Shown: in pieces, positions 8,540 through 17,739 of the stretch
Numbering within the stretch: the first letter of the stretch is position 1
Layout of the letters: each line of letters begins with the position of its first letter
Assembly: GCA_026224825.1 (NCBI GenBank)
Contig: JAMFRO010000022.1
Span: 248,001 to 312,000, forward strand
From: a bacterium
Lineage (GTDB): Bacteria > Pseudomonadota > Alphaproteobacteria > Acetobacterales > Acetobacteraceae
Direction: 5' to 3'
DNA: 64,000 nucleotides
Notes under the pieces: generated by a model
The model's input: only the letters and a program-made list of their open reading frames with translations
What the model was told of the DNA's origin: nothing
Database searches by the model: none
Translations under genes and position numbers: made by a program

Positions 8540-9243
8540 AACGCCGTGTGTTGATCCAGCGCGCCATGGCCTTGGGGCTGATGACCGGGCTGGACGGGTG
8601 CAATTACGAGGATCCGAATCACCCCGACCTCGCCGATAAATTCCTGCACGCGATGTCGGCCTGGAATGACCGCGTGCAGGCGGCTTTGTTCAACCCGGAC
8701 ACGCTGGCGCCTACCTTCAAAGCCAGCCAGATTACCATGCCGCCGCGCTTTAACGCGTTTTACGATGTGTCCCAGGCGCCGGTGCTGGACCAGAGCAGCT
8801 ACCGGCTGGAACTGGGCGGGCAGATTGCCGATAAAGCGCCCTGGACCCTGGCGCAGTTGCAGGCCTTGCCGCAGGAAGGGCAGATCACCCGGCTCATCTG
8901 CGTGGAAGGCTGGCGGGTGATCGGGCAATGGGCGGGGGTGCCGTTGGGACAATTTTTGCGGCGGGTGGGGGCGGATACGAGCTGCCGCTACGTCTCGTTT
9001 CAATGCGCGGACGGGTATTACTCCTCCATCGACATGGAATCGGCGCTGCACCCGCAAACCCTGCTGGCGTTACAGTTTCTGGGGCAGCCGCTCACGCCTG
9101 CCTTCGGCGCGCCGGTGCGCTTGCGAATCCCGACGAAACTGGGGTTCAAGAATCCGAAATCACTGGTGCAACTGGCTGTGACGAATATCTATCCGGGCGG
9201 GTATTGGGAGGATCAGGGGTATAACTGGTTTTCCGGCTCTTGA
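8536..9243 (+). CDS. Molybdopterin oxidoreductase, sulfite-oxidase fold
   Basis: 235-residue protein of the oxidoreductase molybdopterin-binding superfamily (SUOX/YedY). The conserved Cys that binds molybdenum is in LICVEGW (near residue 120). YVSFQCADGYYSSIDM and the C-terminal P-G-GYWEDQGY segment are also typical. The N-terminus (KRRVLIQRAMALGLMTGLDGC) could be a Tat-like or lipoprotein signal, which would place the enzyme in the periplasm; the lipobox LDGC is imperfect. It overlaps the b561 gene by ATGA and the next gene by TTGA, so the three are a tight operon. The substrate is unknown; MsrP-like repair of oxidised methionine is one possibility. Confidence 0.85.
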   Translation: MKRRVLIQRAMALGLMTGLDGCNYEDPNHPDLADKFLHAMSAWNDRVQAALFNPDTLAPTFKASQITMPPRFNAFYDVSQAPVLDQSSYRLELGGQIADKAPWTLAQLQALPQEGQITRLICVEGWRVIGQWAGVPLGQFLRRVGADTSCRYVSFQCADGYYSSIDMESALHPQTLLALQFLGQPLTPAFGAPVRLRIPTKLGFKNPKSLVQLAVTNIYPGGYWEDQGYNWFSGS

Positions 9244-9905
9244 GATTATGGCTGGTTGTAGCGGCACTTCTGCTCGGCCCGGCGGCGCAGGCGCGCCCGG
9301 TGCTGATAGAGATGTTCGTATCGCAATCCTGCTCCTCCTGCCCGCCGGCCGATGCGCTGCTGCAGCAATTGGCGGCGGTGGATAAGGATATTCTGCCGCT
9401 CAGCCTGAATGTCAGCTATTGGGATAATCTGGGCTGGCGCGATACCGATGCGCTGAATGACACGACCACGCGGCAGTTTTATTATGCCGGGCTGGACAAT
9501 GGCAATGTGTTCACGCCCGAGGCGGTGGTGGATGGCACCACCCAGTTGGTGGGCAGTAACAAAAGCAAACTCACCGCCGCCATCGCCGCTGCCAAGGCGG
9601 CACCTGCGGGGAATGTGCCGATCACCATTTCCGGCGGGGCGATGCTCTCGCTGGATATCAGCGCCGGCACCGGCCAGGGGCAGATTATTCTGTACGGTTA
9701 TGATGTGCATCACGCCATTGCTGTTACGGCGGGCGAGAATCGCGGCACGGTGGTGAGCGAGATCAACGTGGTGCGCAGCGTGACCGCACTGGGCCCGTGG
9801 ACCGGCTGGGACGAGAAATTCAAACTGCCGCGCCCGGCGGGTGAGCATATGGCGGTGCTGCTGCAGGCCAAGGATGGTTCGATTCTGGGCCTGGGCAGCC
9901 ACTGA
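9240..9905 (+). CDS. DUF1223 exported thioredoxin-like protein
   Basis: 221-residue DUF1223 protein. It has a signal peptide (MRLWLVVAALLLGPAAQARP) followed by a thioredoxin-like domain with the motif SQSCSSCPPAD (C-x-x-C near residue 31). The start is TTG, because the codon overlaps the TGA of the preceding gene and no in-frame ATG is close. Members are predicted periplasmic thiol-redox proteins. Its place directly after the molybdoenzyme suggests a role in that enzyme's maturation or in periplasmic thiol balance; this is inference. Confidence 0.85.
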   Translation: MRLWLVVAALLLGPAAQARPVLIEMFVSQSCSSCPPADALLQQLAAVDKDILPLSLNVSYWDNLGWRDTDALNDTTTRQFYYAGLDNGNVFTPEAVVDGTTQLVGSNKSKLTAAIAAAKAAPAGNVPITISGGAMLSLDISAGTGQGQIILYGYDVHHAIAVTAGENRGTVVSEINVVRSVTALGPWTGWDEKFKLPRPAGEHMAVLLQAKDGSILGLGSH

Positions 9906-9919
9906 TCCGGCTTGCCAAC

Positions 9920-11407
9920 ATGGCGCACGCAGGCCATGCACGGGGCATGAAGGCGGCATTTGCGGTGGTGGTGGCGGCTCTGGTATTCCGGCTGATTCTG
10001 GCCGGCGGTACGGGGTTGGGCATTGATGAGAGCTACATGGTGGCGGCAAGCCATGTGTTTGCGCCCTCCTATTTCGACCATCCGCTGGCGAGCTGGTGGC
10101 TGGAGCTTGCCGCACGCGGGCTGACGGGCAGTGCCGATCCGGTCGTCGTGCGCCTGCCCTTCGTGCTGCTCTCGGCCGTTTCCTCCTGGGCGATCTGGGC
10201 GATTACGGCGCGGCTGTATGGGGTGCGCGCGGCGTTCTGGGCGGTGGTGGCCTATTCGCTATCGCCGGTGTTCTCGCTGGCGGCGGGGTGCTGGGTGCTG
10301 CCGGATGGGCCGCTGGATGCTGCCCTTCTGGCGTTTTTATACGCGCTGATACGGGCACTTGGCTTGCCCGATGCCGCACCAGCGCCGCGCTGGTGGCTGG
10401 GCGTGGGCGTGTTCGCGGGGCTGGCGCTGCTCTCCAAATATAACGCGGCACTGGTGTTTGCCGGAGCGGCTGCGGGGGTACTGCTGGACCCCGCCTCGCG
10501 GCGTGAGTTGCGGCGGTTTGGCCCTTGGGGGGCGGTGCTGCTGGCCGCCGTGCTTTTTACGCCGGTGCTGTGGTGGAATGCGCGGCACGGCTGGGCGAGT
10601 TTTCACTACCAGGGCGGGCGCGCTACCGGCCTGCGGCTGCGCCCTACCATGCCGCTGACGATTTTAGGTGGCGAGGCGCTGTTTTTACTCCCCTGGCTGT
10701 GGCTGCCGTGCATGTATCTGCTGTGCCGCGGGTTTTGGCGCGGGCCGGCGGAGCGCCGGGGGTGGCTGCTGGCCTGGGCGGCGGCGGTGCCCGTGGTGCT
10801 GTTTGCGCTGGTCGGGCTGTGGTCGTCTACGCGCATCCTCTACCATTGGGCCGCACCGGGTTATTTGATGCTGTTCCCCGTGCTGGGGGATTGGGCGGCG
10901 CGGCGGCGGGCGGGCTTGCGCGATGCGGTGGCTTGGTTCACGGCCGCGCTGCTGGGCATTGCCGTGCTGTTCATCACGGCCGAGATTCGTTACGGCTTCA
11001 TCCCTGGTTTTAACCACGCCTTCTCTCCCGGACAATCACCCTTGTTGCAGGCGGTGGATTGGGATTCCGTGGCACCTCAACTTCCGCCGGACGTGGATGC
11101 GGTGGCGGGGCAGCGCTGGTTCGACGCGGGGAAGATCGGCTATGCACTGCGCGATACAGCCGTGGCCGTAACGGTATTCGGGCCTGAGCCGCACCAGTTC
11201 GGCTTTTCCACCCCGCCCAGCTCGTTACTTGGAAAGAACGTACTGATCCTGGCGATGCCGGGCAATGTGACCGATACCTACACGAAATTTGCTCCCGATT
11301 TCCGCGCGTTAAAACCAGGGCCGGCGCTGACGGTGATGCATGGCGATAATGTGCTGCTGGTGATCCCGACCTTCGTCGGCACGGATATGCTGCGCGTGCC
11401 GCAATAA
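9920..11407 (+). CDS. Glycosyltransferase family 39 (ArnT/PMT-like)
   Basis: Large polytopic membrane protein (495 residues, about 10-12 helices) of the GT-C fold. The first loop has GIDESYMVAASH, matching the D-E catalytic motif of PMT/ArnT enzymes, followed by FDHPLASWWL. These enzymes move a sugar from a polyprenyl-phosphate carrier to lipid A, protein or other acceptors outside the inner membrane. The start could also be ATG 9947 (MKAAFAVVVAALV), which gives a cleaner first helix. It closes the b561-molybdoenzyme-DUF1223 gene run, although its role need not be linked. Confidence 0.85.
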   Translation: MAHAGHARGMKAAFAVVVAALVFRLILAGGTGLGIDESYMVAASHVFAPSYFDHPLASWWLELAARGLTGSADPVVVRLPFVLLSAVSSWAIWAITARLYGVRAAFWAVVAYSLSPVFSLAAGCWVLPDGPLDAALLAFLYALIRALGLPDAAPAPRWWLGVGVFAGLALLSKYNAALVFAGAAAGVLLDPASRRELRRFGPWGAVLLAAVLFTPVLWWNARHGWASFHYQGGRATGLRLRPTMPLTILGGEALFLLPWLWLPCMYLLCRGFWRGPAERRGWLLAWAAAVPVVLFALVGLWSSTRILYHWAAPGYLMLFPVLGDWAARRRAGLRDAVAWFTAALLGIAVLFITAEIRYGFIPGFNHAFSPGQSPLLQAVDWDSVAPQLPPDVDAVAGQRWFDAGKIGYALRDTAVAVTVFGPEPHQFGFSTPPSSLLGKNVLILAMPGNVTDTYTKFAPDFRALKPGPALTVMHGDNVLLVIPTFVGTDMLRVPQ

Positions 11408-11408
11408 A

Positions 11409-11436
11409 AAGGAGGGCCGAAGCCCTCCTTCTTTTC
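11409..11436. terminator. Bidirectional rho-independent terminator
   Basis: A 9-bp perfect stem (AAGGAGGGC/GCCCTCCTT) with loop CGAA is followed by CTTTTC on the plus strand and by TTTTATTG on the minus strand. It sits between the convergent GT39 and Hsp20 genes and would serve both. Confidence 0.85.
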
Positions 11437-11437
11437 G

Positions 11438-11884
11438 TTACGCCGCCTGGGGCAACTCGGGGAGCTTCTGCCCCGCCACGGCGTTGATGGCGACACGGCG
11501 CGGCTTGGCACTTTCCGGCACCTCGCGGCGCAGCGCGACAAATAGCAGCCCGTTCACCAGATCGGCTTTTTCCACCACCATGTGGTCGGCCAGCACGAAG
11601 CGGCGGCTGAAAGTGCGTGCCGCGATGCCCCGGTGCAGGAACTCGCCCTTGGCTTCCTCGGCGGCCTTGCCGGAAACCAGAAGCGCGTTGTCCTTCACGG
11701 TAAGCTCGATGTCATCGGGCCCGAATCCGGCCACGGCGAGGGTGACGCGGTAAGAATCCTCGCCGGTTTTCTCGATATTATACGGCGGGTAGCCGGCGGT
11801 ATCCTGGGGCAAATTGTCCACCAGACGGGCCAGACGGTCGAAGCCGACGGCGGTGCGGAACAGCGGCGCGAAATCGTAACTCAT
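11438..11884 (-). CDS. Small heat shock protein (Hsp20/IbpA type)
   Basis: Alpha-crystallin-type chaperone of 148 residues that holds unfolding proteins in the cytoplasm. The N-terminus MSYDFAPLFRTAVGFDRL matches class A bacterial small Hsps. The alpha-crystallin domain spans about residues 36-125 (YNIEKTGEDSYRVTLAVAGF, then LLVSGK, and FSRRFVLADHM). The short tail lacks a clean I-x-I motif. AGGAGG lies 7 bases before the ATG and is sequestered in a predicted thermometer hairpin. The gene stands alone between a shared terminator and a 195-base leader. Confidence 0.93.
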   Translation of the reverse strand: MSYDFAPLFRTAVGFDRLARLVDNLPQDTAGYPPYNIEKTGEDSYRVTLAVAGFGPDDIELTVKDNALLVSGKAAEEAKGEFLHRGIAARTFSRRFVLADHMVVEKADLVNGLLFVALRREVPESAKPRRVAINAVAGQKLPELPQAA

Positions 11885-11890
11885 AGGTAA

Positions 11891-11909
11891 ACCTCCTGAA
11901 AAGCAAGGT
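11891..11909 (-). promoter_or_regulatory. ROSE-like RNA thermometer hairpin
   Basis: The mRNA segment ACCUUGCU-UUUC-AGGAGGU folds so that the Shine-Dalgarno sequence pairs with UUGCU and leaves a single bulged G. This is the hallmark of the ROSE thermometer (U-U/C-GCU opposite AGGA) that controls small heat shock genes in proteobacteria. Heat would melt it and free the ribosome site of the hsp20 gene. Only the last hairpin was examined. Confidence 0.75.
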
Positions 11910-12080
11910 ATTTAAAACGCTTGAAAATAGCCCCTCTCACCCCCCTAAGGCAGGCTGGCGGAGCGCTGGGCCCCTCATCGAGGCGGCCCGGCATTGCGTA
12001 TTATGGGGTGTTTTTTGGCCGCTACAAGATTTTTTTTGCGCCACACTTGCTCGGGCACGGGACATGGCTAGAAGCGCAGC

Positions 12081-13421
12081 ATGATCCCTGCCCGCCCCTC
12101 ACTGCTGCTCCTGGTGGCCCTGCTCGCTGCTTTGCCCTCGCTGCTGGCGCTTGGCCTATACGGCGTGTTCGAGCCGCCGGATGCGGCTGGCTATCTGGCC
12201 TATGCCGCGCAGGTTCGTTCACACAGCGTACCGGTGGGGCATGATCTGCTGTACGGCGCGGCCGGGCGGATCAGCCTGTTTCGCATTGGCGGATATCCGG
12301 CCTTGCTGGCGGGGCTGCAAAGCCTGGCGCCAGGGCAGTGGCGCTGGCTGTTGGTGGTGCTGCAAATCGCCGCGCAATCCGCCGTGGCGGCGGCGAGTTA
12401 TGCGGCGGCGGGGCGGCTGGGTGCTACGCGCTGGCCGGCACTCGCGGCGGCGGTCCTGCCGGCCTTCGGTTATGTGCTGGTGATGAATATCTGCGTGCTG
12501 ACTGATTCGCTGAATGCTGCCGCGATAACCGGCGCTGCCCTGGCGCTGCTGCTGCGGCCCGATTGGCGCGGCGCGGCTTTGGCGGGGCTGTTGCTGGGGG
12601 TATCGGAAAGCTTTCGCGAGGCCACGGTCTATCTGGTCTTTGCCTATCTACCGCTGGCGCTGCTGGCGCGGCCCCGCTGGCTCTGCGCGTTACTGGTGCT
12701 GGTGCCTGTATGGGCCGTGGTGGCGGCGCAGGTGGCGTGGAACGTTGCGCGCGGCGCCGGGCCGGTGCTGACCACCTCGAAGCAGCTGGTGATGGTGATG
12801 GCGCTGCTGCCTTTATTCAAGCAACATCTGCCGGTTTATAATGATGATCCGGTATTTGCCGCAGCCGCACAGGGCACGCTGGACCAAGACCGGGATGGCG
12901 AGATCGACCGCTTCTGGGACAGGCTCTACGCCCAAGGCTATACGCCGGTGAGCATCGCCGCCGAGGCAGCACATGAATATGGCACAGCCTGGCGGCGGTT
13001 TCCGCTGCCAATGCTGGAAATGACGCTGCAGAATTTCCGTTACGATAATCTGTTCATGCCGTTCGAACCGCAGAAGGCGGCGGCCATGCTGTCGTTCTAT
13101 GAGAACGGGCACCGGCCGGATTTCGACCGGCTCGGCACGCAATGGCGCGCGTTCATGCATGGCGATATGGCGGCGGGGCTGTGGCTGCTGCTCAGCGAAA
13201 TTCTCGGTATTTTCGGCATGGCGATTTCGCTGGCCGGGCTGATAGCACCTTGGCGGCGGCGCGGGACGTGGCGTGAGCGGGCGGTATGGTGCATCCCGAT
13301 GGCGCTGGCGGCGATCTATATGCCGGTGCATCTGGAGGCGCGCTACCTGGTACCGGCGGTGCCGTTGGTGACGGTACTGGCGGCAGCTGGGGTCAGGGCG
13401 TTCCCGTTCAAGAAAACGTGA
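12081..13421 (+). CDS. Polytopic membrane protein, possibly GT-C glycosyltransferase
   Basis: 446-residue protein with about ten membrane segments. An acidic pair near the first loop (GVFEPPDAAGYLAYAAQV) resembles the metal/catalytic loop of GT-C enzymes, and a soluble region (about 235-335) contains YNDDPVF and DQDRDGEIDRFWDRL. The family is not certain: it could be a PMT_2-like transferase or an unrelated membrane enzyme. It follows the Hsp20 leader on the opposite strand and has no obvious operon partner. A short gap (87 bases) separates it from the PrsW-like gene. Confidence 0.6.
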   Translation: MIPARPSLLLLVALLAALPSLLALGLYGVFEPPDAAGYLAYAAQVRSHSVPVGHDLLYGAAGRISLFRIGGYPALLAGLQSLAPGQWRWLLVVLQIAAQSAVAAASYAAAGRLGATRWPALAAAVLPAFGYVLVMNICVLTDSLNAAAITGAALALLLRPDWRGAALAGLLLGVSESFREATVYLVFAYLPLALLARPRWLCALLVLVPVWAVVAAQVAWNVARGAGPVLTTSKQLVMVMALLPLFKQHLPVYNDDPVFAAAAQGTLDQDRDGEIDRFWDRLYAQGYTPVSIAAEAAHEYGTAWRRFPLPMLEMTLQNFRYDNLFMPFEPQKAAAMLSFYENGHRPDFDRLGTQWRAFMHGDMAAGLWLLLSEILGIFGMAISLAGLIAPWRRRGTWRERAVWCIPMALAAIYMPVHLEARYLVPAVPLVTVLAAAGVRAFPFKKT

Positions 13422-13508
13422 ACAGTCGGGGGTCGTCATTGCCTTTGCGGCGCGAAATGGTTCCGGGTATTTAACGGCGAATAATAACGCCGCCCTCGAG
13501 GAGCCCGC

Positions 13509-14387
13509 ATGATCAGCCTGTTCATTGCCTTTCTGCCGGCGCTGTTCATGTGGGAGTTCGCCGCCATCAAGGTGAATTTTCGTTTGCCCAAAGCGGCGCG
13601 TAAGCGGCTGTTCAAGCTGGGCAGCCGGTTTGCGTTGCTGGCGCTGATCATCGAGCTGCTGGAAGGGCTGGTGCCGCTGAAAGGGCTGGCGCCGGGCTGG
13701 CATGCCTTTGTTCAGGCTTTATTCATCGCCGCCATACCGGAGGAGCTGGTTAAATTCGCGGCGGTGAATAAATTCGGCCGCAAGGAGCTGGATGAGTTGG
13801 GGCCGGGGGTGGCGATATTACTGGCGGTGGGTGCCTCGCTCGGTTTTGCCGTGCTGGAGACCAAGCTCTATGTGCTGGGCGGCGGCTTGGGCGTGTGGGC
13901 GGTGCGCGCTGTTTCAGCCATACCGATGCATGGGATTTTCGGGTTCGTGATGGGCTCCTTCATGGTGCTGGCCTGGCGCAACCCGATGCGCTTCGATGAA
14001 CGCATGCTGGTGCTGGCGCTGGTCGTGCCGATCCTCTTTCATTTCGCCTATGATTTTCCGTTGATGCTGCATGATTACGATAAAACCCTGCTGTGGCCTA
14101 TGCGGTTGCAGCCGGTCATCATGCTGGTGGAAGGATCGTTCGCGCTGATCCTGACCAACCACGCCGTGAATGGCGATACCGCGATCTACGGCCGCACCGT
14201 ACCGGCCGACCCGCGCGGGCACAGAGCGCTGGGCTTCGCCTGCGTCACCCTCATACTAATGTTCCTATTCCTCGGCCTCGGCCAGGAGTTGCACCATGGT
14301 GCGGCGTGTGCCGTGTTGGCGGCGATGCCGCTGGTGCTGACGCTGGATTTGGGGCTGCTGGCCTATGTGCGGTCGCGCGGCGTTTAA
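13509..14387 (+). CDS. PrsW-family intramembrane protease
   Basis: 292-residue protein with about eight membrane helices. It holds the PrsW signature blocks: EEL-x-K (IPEELVKFAAV, near residue 80), GFAVLET, PMHGIFGFVMG and HFAYDFPLM. In this family, related to CPBP/Abi proteases, the Glu pairs and two His form the active site. PrsW cuts membrane anti-sigma factors in Bacillus; the substrate here is unknown. GAGGAG lies 5 bases before the ATG. It converges with cydC, the two genes overlapping by 4 bases. Confidence 0.88.
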   Translation: MISLFIAFLPALFMWEFAAIKVNFRLPKAARKRLFKLGSRFALLALIIELLEGLVPLKGLAPGWHAFVQALFIAAIPEELVKFAAVNKFGRKELDELGPGVAILLAVGASLGFAVLETKLYVLGGGLGVWAVRAVSAIPMHGIFGFVMGSFMVLAWRNPMRFDERMLVLALVVPILFHFAYDFPLMLHDYDKTLLWPMRLQPVIMLVEGSFALILTNHAVNGDTAIYGRTVPADPRGHRALGFACVTLILMFLFLGLGQELHHGAACAVLAAMPLVLTLDLGLLAYVRSRGV

Positions 14388-16012
14388 CCTGCCGCGGAGA
14401 TCAGCGTCCCGCCCGTCAAGCGCCAGATGCGGTCGAGGTTTTCCCCGCCTGTAAGCCGGTGCAGGATCAACAGCATGGTGCGGCCCTCGGCGGCGGTGTT
14501 CAGGACTTTGAAGAACTCCTGCTCCGTGGCGGCATCGAGCCCGGCGCAGGGCTCGTCCAGCAGCAGAATTGGTGCATCCATCAGCAAGGTGCGCGCTAAA
14601 GCCAGGCGCCTTCCCTGCCCGCCGGAGAGCGTGGCACCGCCTTCGCCTAGCCAGGAGTCGAGGCCATCGGGCAAAGCGTTGATGGCTTCGGCGAGTTGGG
14701 CGGCTTCGAGCGCTGCCCAGAGTTTTTCGTCATCGGCTGTGGGGTCGCCCAGGAGCAGGTTGTTGCGGATGGTATCGGCGAAGAGATGGGTGGTCTGGCC
14801 GAGATAGGCGATGCGGTGGCGTACGGCTTCGGCGGGCAGGAGCGAGATATCGGTGCCGCCGAGGCGGATGTGGCCGCTCTCTGGTGCGATGAGTTTGAGC
14901 AGCAAAGCGGCGATGGTGGATTTTCCGGCGCCGGAGGGCCCGAGAATCGCGGTGCGCGAGGCTTGCGGGAGTTGCAGCGAGAAATTCTCAAACACATACG
15001 GCCGGTCGGGGGCGTAGCGGAAGCTTACGTGCTCGAAGGCGATGGCGTTGCGCGACGGCATGGGGGATGGCACGGCCGGGTCGGGCACGGGCGATGGCGC
15101 CTCGGCGGCGTGCACCACACGGGCGGCGGCGGCGGCGCATTGGCCGTAGAGCACGCCGGCGCGCGGCAGGCCGAGCACGGTCTCGAATGCCGCGATGAGG
15201 ACCAGGACCGCGACCAGCGCGGGGATGGGCGTGCCCAAGAAGCCGAGCAGGATGGCGGTAAGTATCGCGGCCTGGGCGGCAAGAAACGACTGCGCGTTGA
15301 GTGTGCTGCTGCGCGCGATCAACTCGCGCTGGGCGGCGAGATGGGCGGCCTCGCGCGCCTGCACGGCGGCCAGCATGCGGCCTTCGGCTTCGAAGATTTT
15401 AACTTCCCGCAGGCCCTGCAGCGCATCGAGCGCGGTGCTGCGCAGCCCGGCCATGGCGAGGCCCGCCTTGCCGGCATTTTGCTGTGCGGCCTGGGCGGCG
15501 CGCAATGGCATATAGAAGGCGACGAGGAGGAATGGCGCCAGGGCGGCCAGGGCCAGGCCATGCTCCTGCCAGAGAAACCAGCCCAGCACGGGCGTAAGGA
15601 TGAGGGCGGACAGGCCGGGGACGAAGATGCGCAGGAAGAGGCCGTCCAGCGTGTCGACATCGTTGACCAGCCGGGTCAGCGCATCGCCGGCGCGGCGGTA
15701 GCCGAGCCCGCCGGCGGCACTGGCGGCAAGGCCACGGAACATCCAGACGCGTAGATCGGCCAGGGCGCGGAAAATGGCTTCGTGGCCGACGATGCGCTCA
15801 AAGTAGCGCAACACCACGCGGGCGAGGCCGGTGAATTGCAACGCCAGAGGCACGGCCAGCGTGATTCCGAACAGAGCGGCGGCGAGATAGCGGCCGGAGA
15901 CGCCCATGAGGGCGATGCCCGCCCCCAGCGCCGCCAGCGCCAGCAGCACGGCGGCACCCAGCCACAGCGCGTGGCGCGCCCAGAGGGCGGAGATGCGTAA
16001 TATCGGGTTCAT
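14384..16012 (-). CDS. cydC: Thiol reductant ABC exporter subunit CydC
   Basis: Membrane-fused ABC subunit of 542 residues. Six membrane helices (about 1-290) precede an ATPase domain with Walker A GPSGAGKST, signature LSGGQGRRLALART and Walker B ILLLDEPCAGLD. With CydD it forms the exporter that moves glutathione and cysteine into the periplasm, needed for cytochrome bd and c-type cytochrome assembly. Its start overlaps cydD by 4 bases (ATGA), giving coupled translation. No cydAB genes are visible in the window. Confidence 0.92.
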   Translation of the reverse strand: MNPILRISALWARHALWLGAAVLLALAALGAGIALMGVSGRYLAAALFGITLAVPLALQFTGLARVVLRYFERIVGHEAIFRALADLRVWMFRGLAASAAGGLGYRRAGDALTRLVNDVDTLDGLFLRIFVPGLSALILTPVLGWFLWQEHGLALAALAPFLLVAFYMPLRAAQAAQQNAGKAGLAMAGLRSTALDALQGLREVKIFEAEGRMLAAVQAREAAHLAAQRELIARSSTLNAQSFLAAQAAILTAILLGFLGTPIPALVAVLVLIAAFETVLGLPRAGVLYGQCAAAAARVVHAAEAPSPVPDPAVPSPMPSRNAIAFEHVSFRYAPDRPYVFENFSLQLPQASRTAILGPSGAGKSTIAALLLKLIAPESGHIRLGGTDISLLPAEAVRHRIAYLGQTTHLFADTIRNNLLLGDPTADDEKLWAALEAAQLAEAINALPDGLDSWLGEGGATLSGGQGRRLALARTLLMDAPILLLDEPCAGLDAATEQEFFKVLNTAAEGRTMLLILHRLTGGENLDRIWRLTGGTLISAAG

Positions 16013-17739
16013 ACCACCTCACTCCGCCAGCTCGCATAGCGCAACGCATCGAGGTCCAGCCGTTTGGCGCCTATGGTTTTGGCGAAATCCATGGCCATTG
16101 TGGAATGCGTGGCCAGCACCACCGTGCGGCCGATGGCCAGATGCCGCAGGCTCTCCAGCACGTCGCGCTCCACCACCGGGTCCAGATGCGCGGTGGGTTC
16201 ATCGAGCAGCAGCAGCGGGGCGTCCTTCAGGAAGGCGCGGGCGATGGCGATGCGCTGCGCCTGGCCGCCGGACACGCCGAACCCGCCCTCACCCAGCGGG
16301 GTTTTGAGGCCCTGCGGCAGGCTGGCGATCAGCTCCGTGAGATGGGCGTGGCGGATGGCGTCGGCGAGCTGCGTTTCGCTGGCTTCCGGGCGGCCGAAGC
16401 GGATGTTGTCCTCGATCGAGCCCGCGAAAATCACCGGCTTCTGGCCGATCCAGCCGAGCATTTTGGTGCGTGCGGCCGGGACGAGGGTTTCCAGCGGCGC
16501 GCCGTTGATGCTCACCAGACCGGAATCGGGGGTTAAAAACCCGAGGATGAGGTCCATGATGGTGGATTTGCCGGAGCCAGAGGCGCCGGTGAGGAGCAGG
16601 ATCTCGCCCCGGCCGACCTTGAAGATGAGGTTCTCCAGCACGGGCTTTTGTCCGCCCCAGGCGTAGGTGACACGCTCGAAGGACAGAGTGACGCCATGCG
16701 CCGCGACGGAGCGGATGTTTACGGGGGGCACCGGTAGAGGCGGGGCGGGCAGCGCCTGGAAATCCTCGGCCACGGCTTCGACCGCCATGCGGTCGGCATA
16801 GACGGCGGAGAAAGCCCGCAAAGGTGCGAAAAACTCCGGGGTGAGCAGAACGAGGAAAAGTGCCGTGGGCGCCAGGGCCAGATTGCCGTGCAGAACGGCG
16901 GAAAACCGCAGTACGATGATGACCAGCGCCGCCGCCGCCGCGAGATCGAGCGCTGTGGAAGAGAGAAAAGCGACGCGCAGGACGCGCATGGTGCGTTGGC
17001 GTAATTCTGCGGCGGCCTGGGCCAGAGCGGCGGCTTCATCATTGGCGCGCCCCGCCAGCACGAGGGTGGAAATGCCGCGAATGCGGTCGAGGAAGCGGAT
17101 CTGCAGCCGCGTCATGGCCAGAAACTGCTTTTTGGCCGCAACCGAGGCGCCGATGCCCGCCACCGCCATGGCGAACGGCACGAACAGCCCGGCGATGATG
17201 AGGGTGAGCCCCGCCCGCCAATCGGCATAGAACGCGGCCACACCTATAAGCGCGGGGCCGATGATGGCCTGCGCCGTGGCGGGAATCCAGCGCCCATGAA
17301 ACCCATCCATGGCCTCCACACGGTCGATGGCGGTGGCGGCGAGATCGGCCGAATGCTTGCCGCGTAACCCGGCGGGCCCGAGAGCTAACAATGTGGAGAG
17401 CACGGAACCGCGCAGGCGGCGCCGGGCGGCGGCACCCAGCTCAAAACCCTCGCGCTCGGCCAGCATCTGCACATAGGCCCGCAAGCCCGCCGCTGCGGCA
17501 AAGCCGAGCACGGCCAGCAGCACCCGCCAGCCGCCGGACCAGATATGCAGCATCGACCCCAGCAGCGCCGCGGCGCAGGCGGCCTGGGCAATCGCGGCGA
17601 GGTTCAGCACCGCGCCCAGCACCATGGCCCAGCGCGCAGCCGCCAGGCCCAGGCGCTGCTCCGCCTTTATCCAGGGATTGCCACGCCTTGGTTTGGCTGC
17701 GTGTTCATCATTGCCCAAGGGTTCGGCGCTATCATCCAT
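16009..17739 (-). CDS. cydD: Thiol reductant ABC exporter subunit CydD
   Basis: 576-residue partner of CydC. A hydrophilic N-terminus (about 30 residues) is followed by six membrane helices and an ATPase domain with Walker A GASGSGKST, signature VSGGQAQRIAIARAF and Walker B LLLLDEPTAHLD. It is the first gene of the cydDC operon. The divergent neighbour is panC, with about 86 bases between start codons, so both promoters lie there. Confidence 0.92.
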   Translation of the reverse strand: MDDSAEPLGNDEHAAKPRRGNPWIKAEQRLGLAAARWAMVLGAVLNLAAIAQAACAAALLGSMLHIWSGGWRVLLAVLGFAAAAGLRAYVQMLAEREGFELGAAARRRLRGSVLSTLLALGPAGLRGKHSADLAATAIDRVEAMDGFHGRWIPATAQAIIGPALIGVAAFYADWRAGLTLIIAGLFVPFAMAVAGIGASVAAKKQFLAMTRLQIRFLDRIRGISTLVLAGRANDEAAALAQAAAELRQRTMRVLRVAFLSSTALDLAAAAALVIIVLRFSAVLHGNLALAPTALFLVLLTPEFFAPLRAFSAVYADRMAVEAVAEDFQALPAPPLPVPPVNIRSVAAHGVTLSFERVTYAWGGQKPVLENLIFKVGRGEILLLTGASGSGKSTIMDLILGFLTPDSGLVSINGAPLETLVPAARTKMLGWIGQKPVIFAGSIEDNIRFGRPEASETQLADAIRHAHLTELIASLPQGLKTPLGEGGFGVSGGQAQRIAIARAFLKDAPLLLLDEPTAHLDPVVERDVLESLRHLAIGRTVVLATHSTMAMDFAKTIGAKRLDLDALRYASWRSEVV

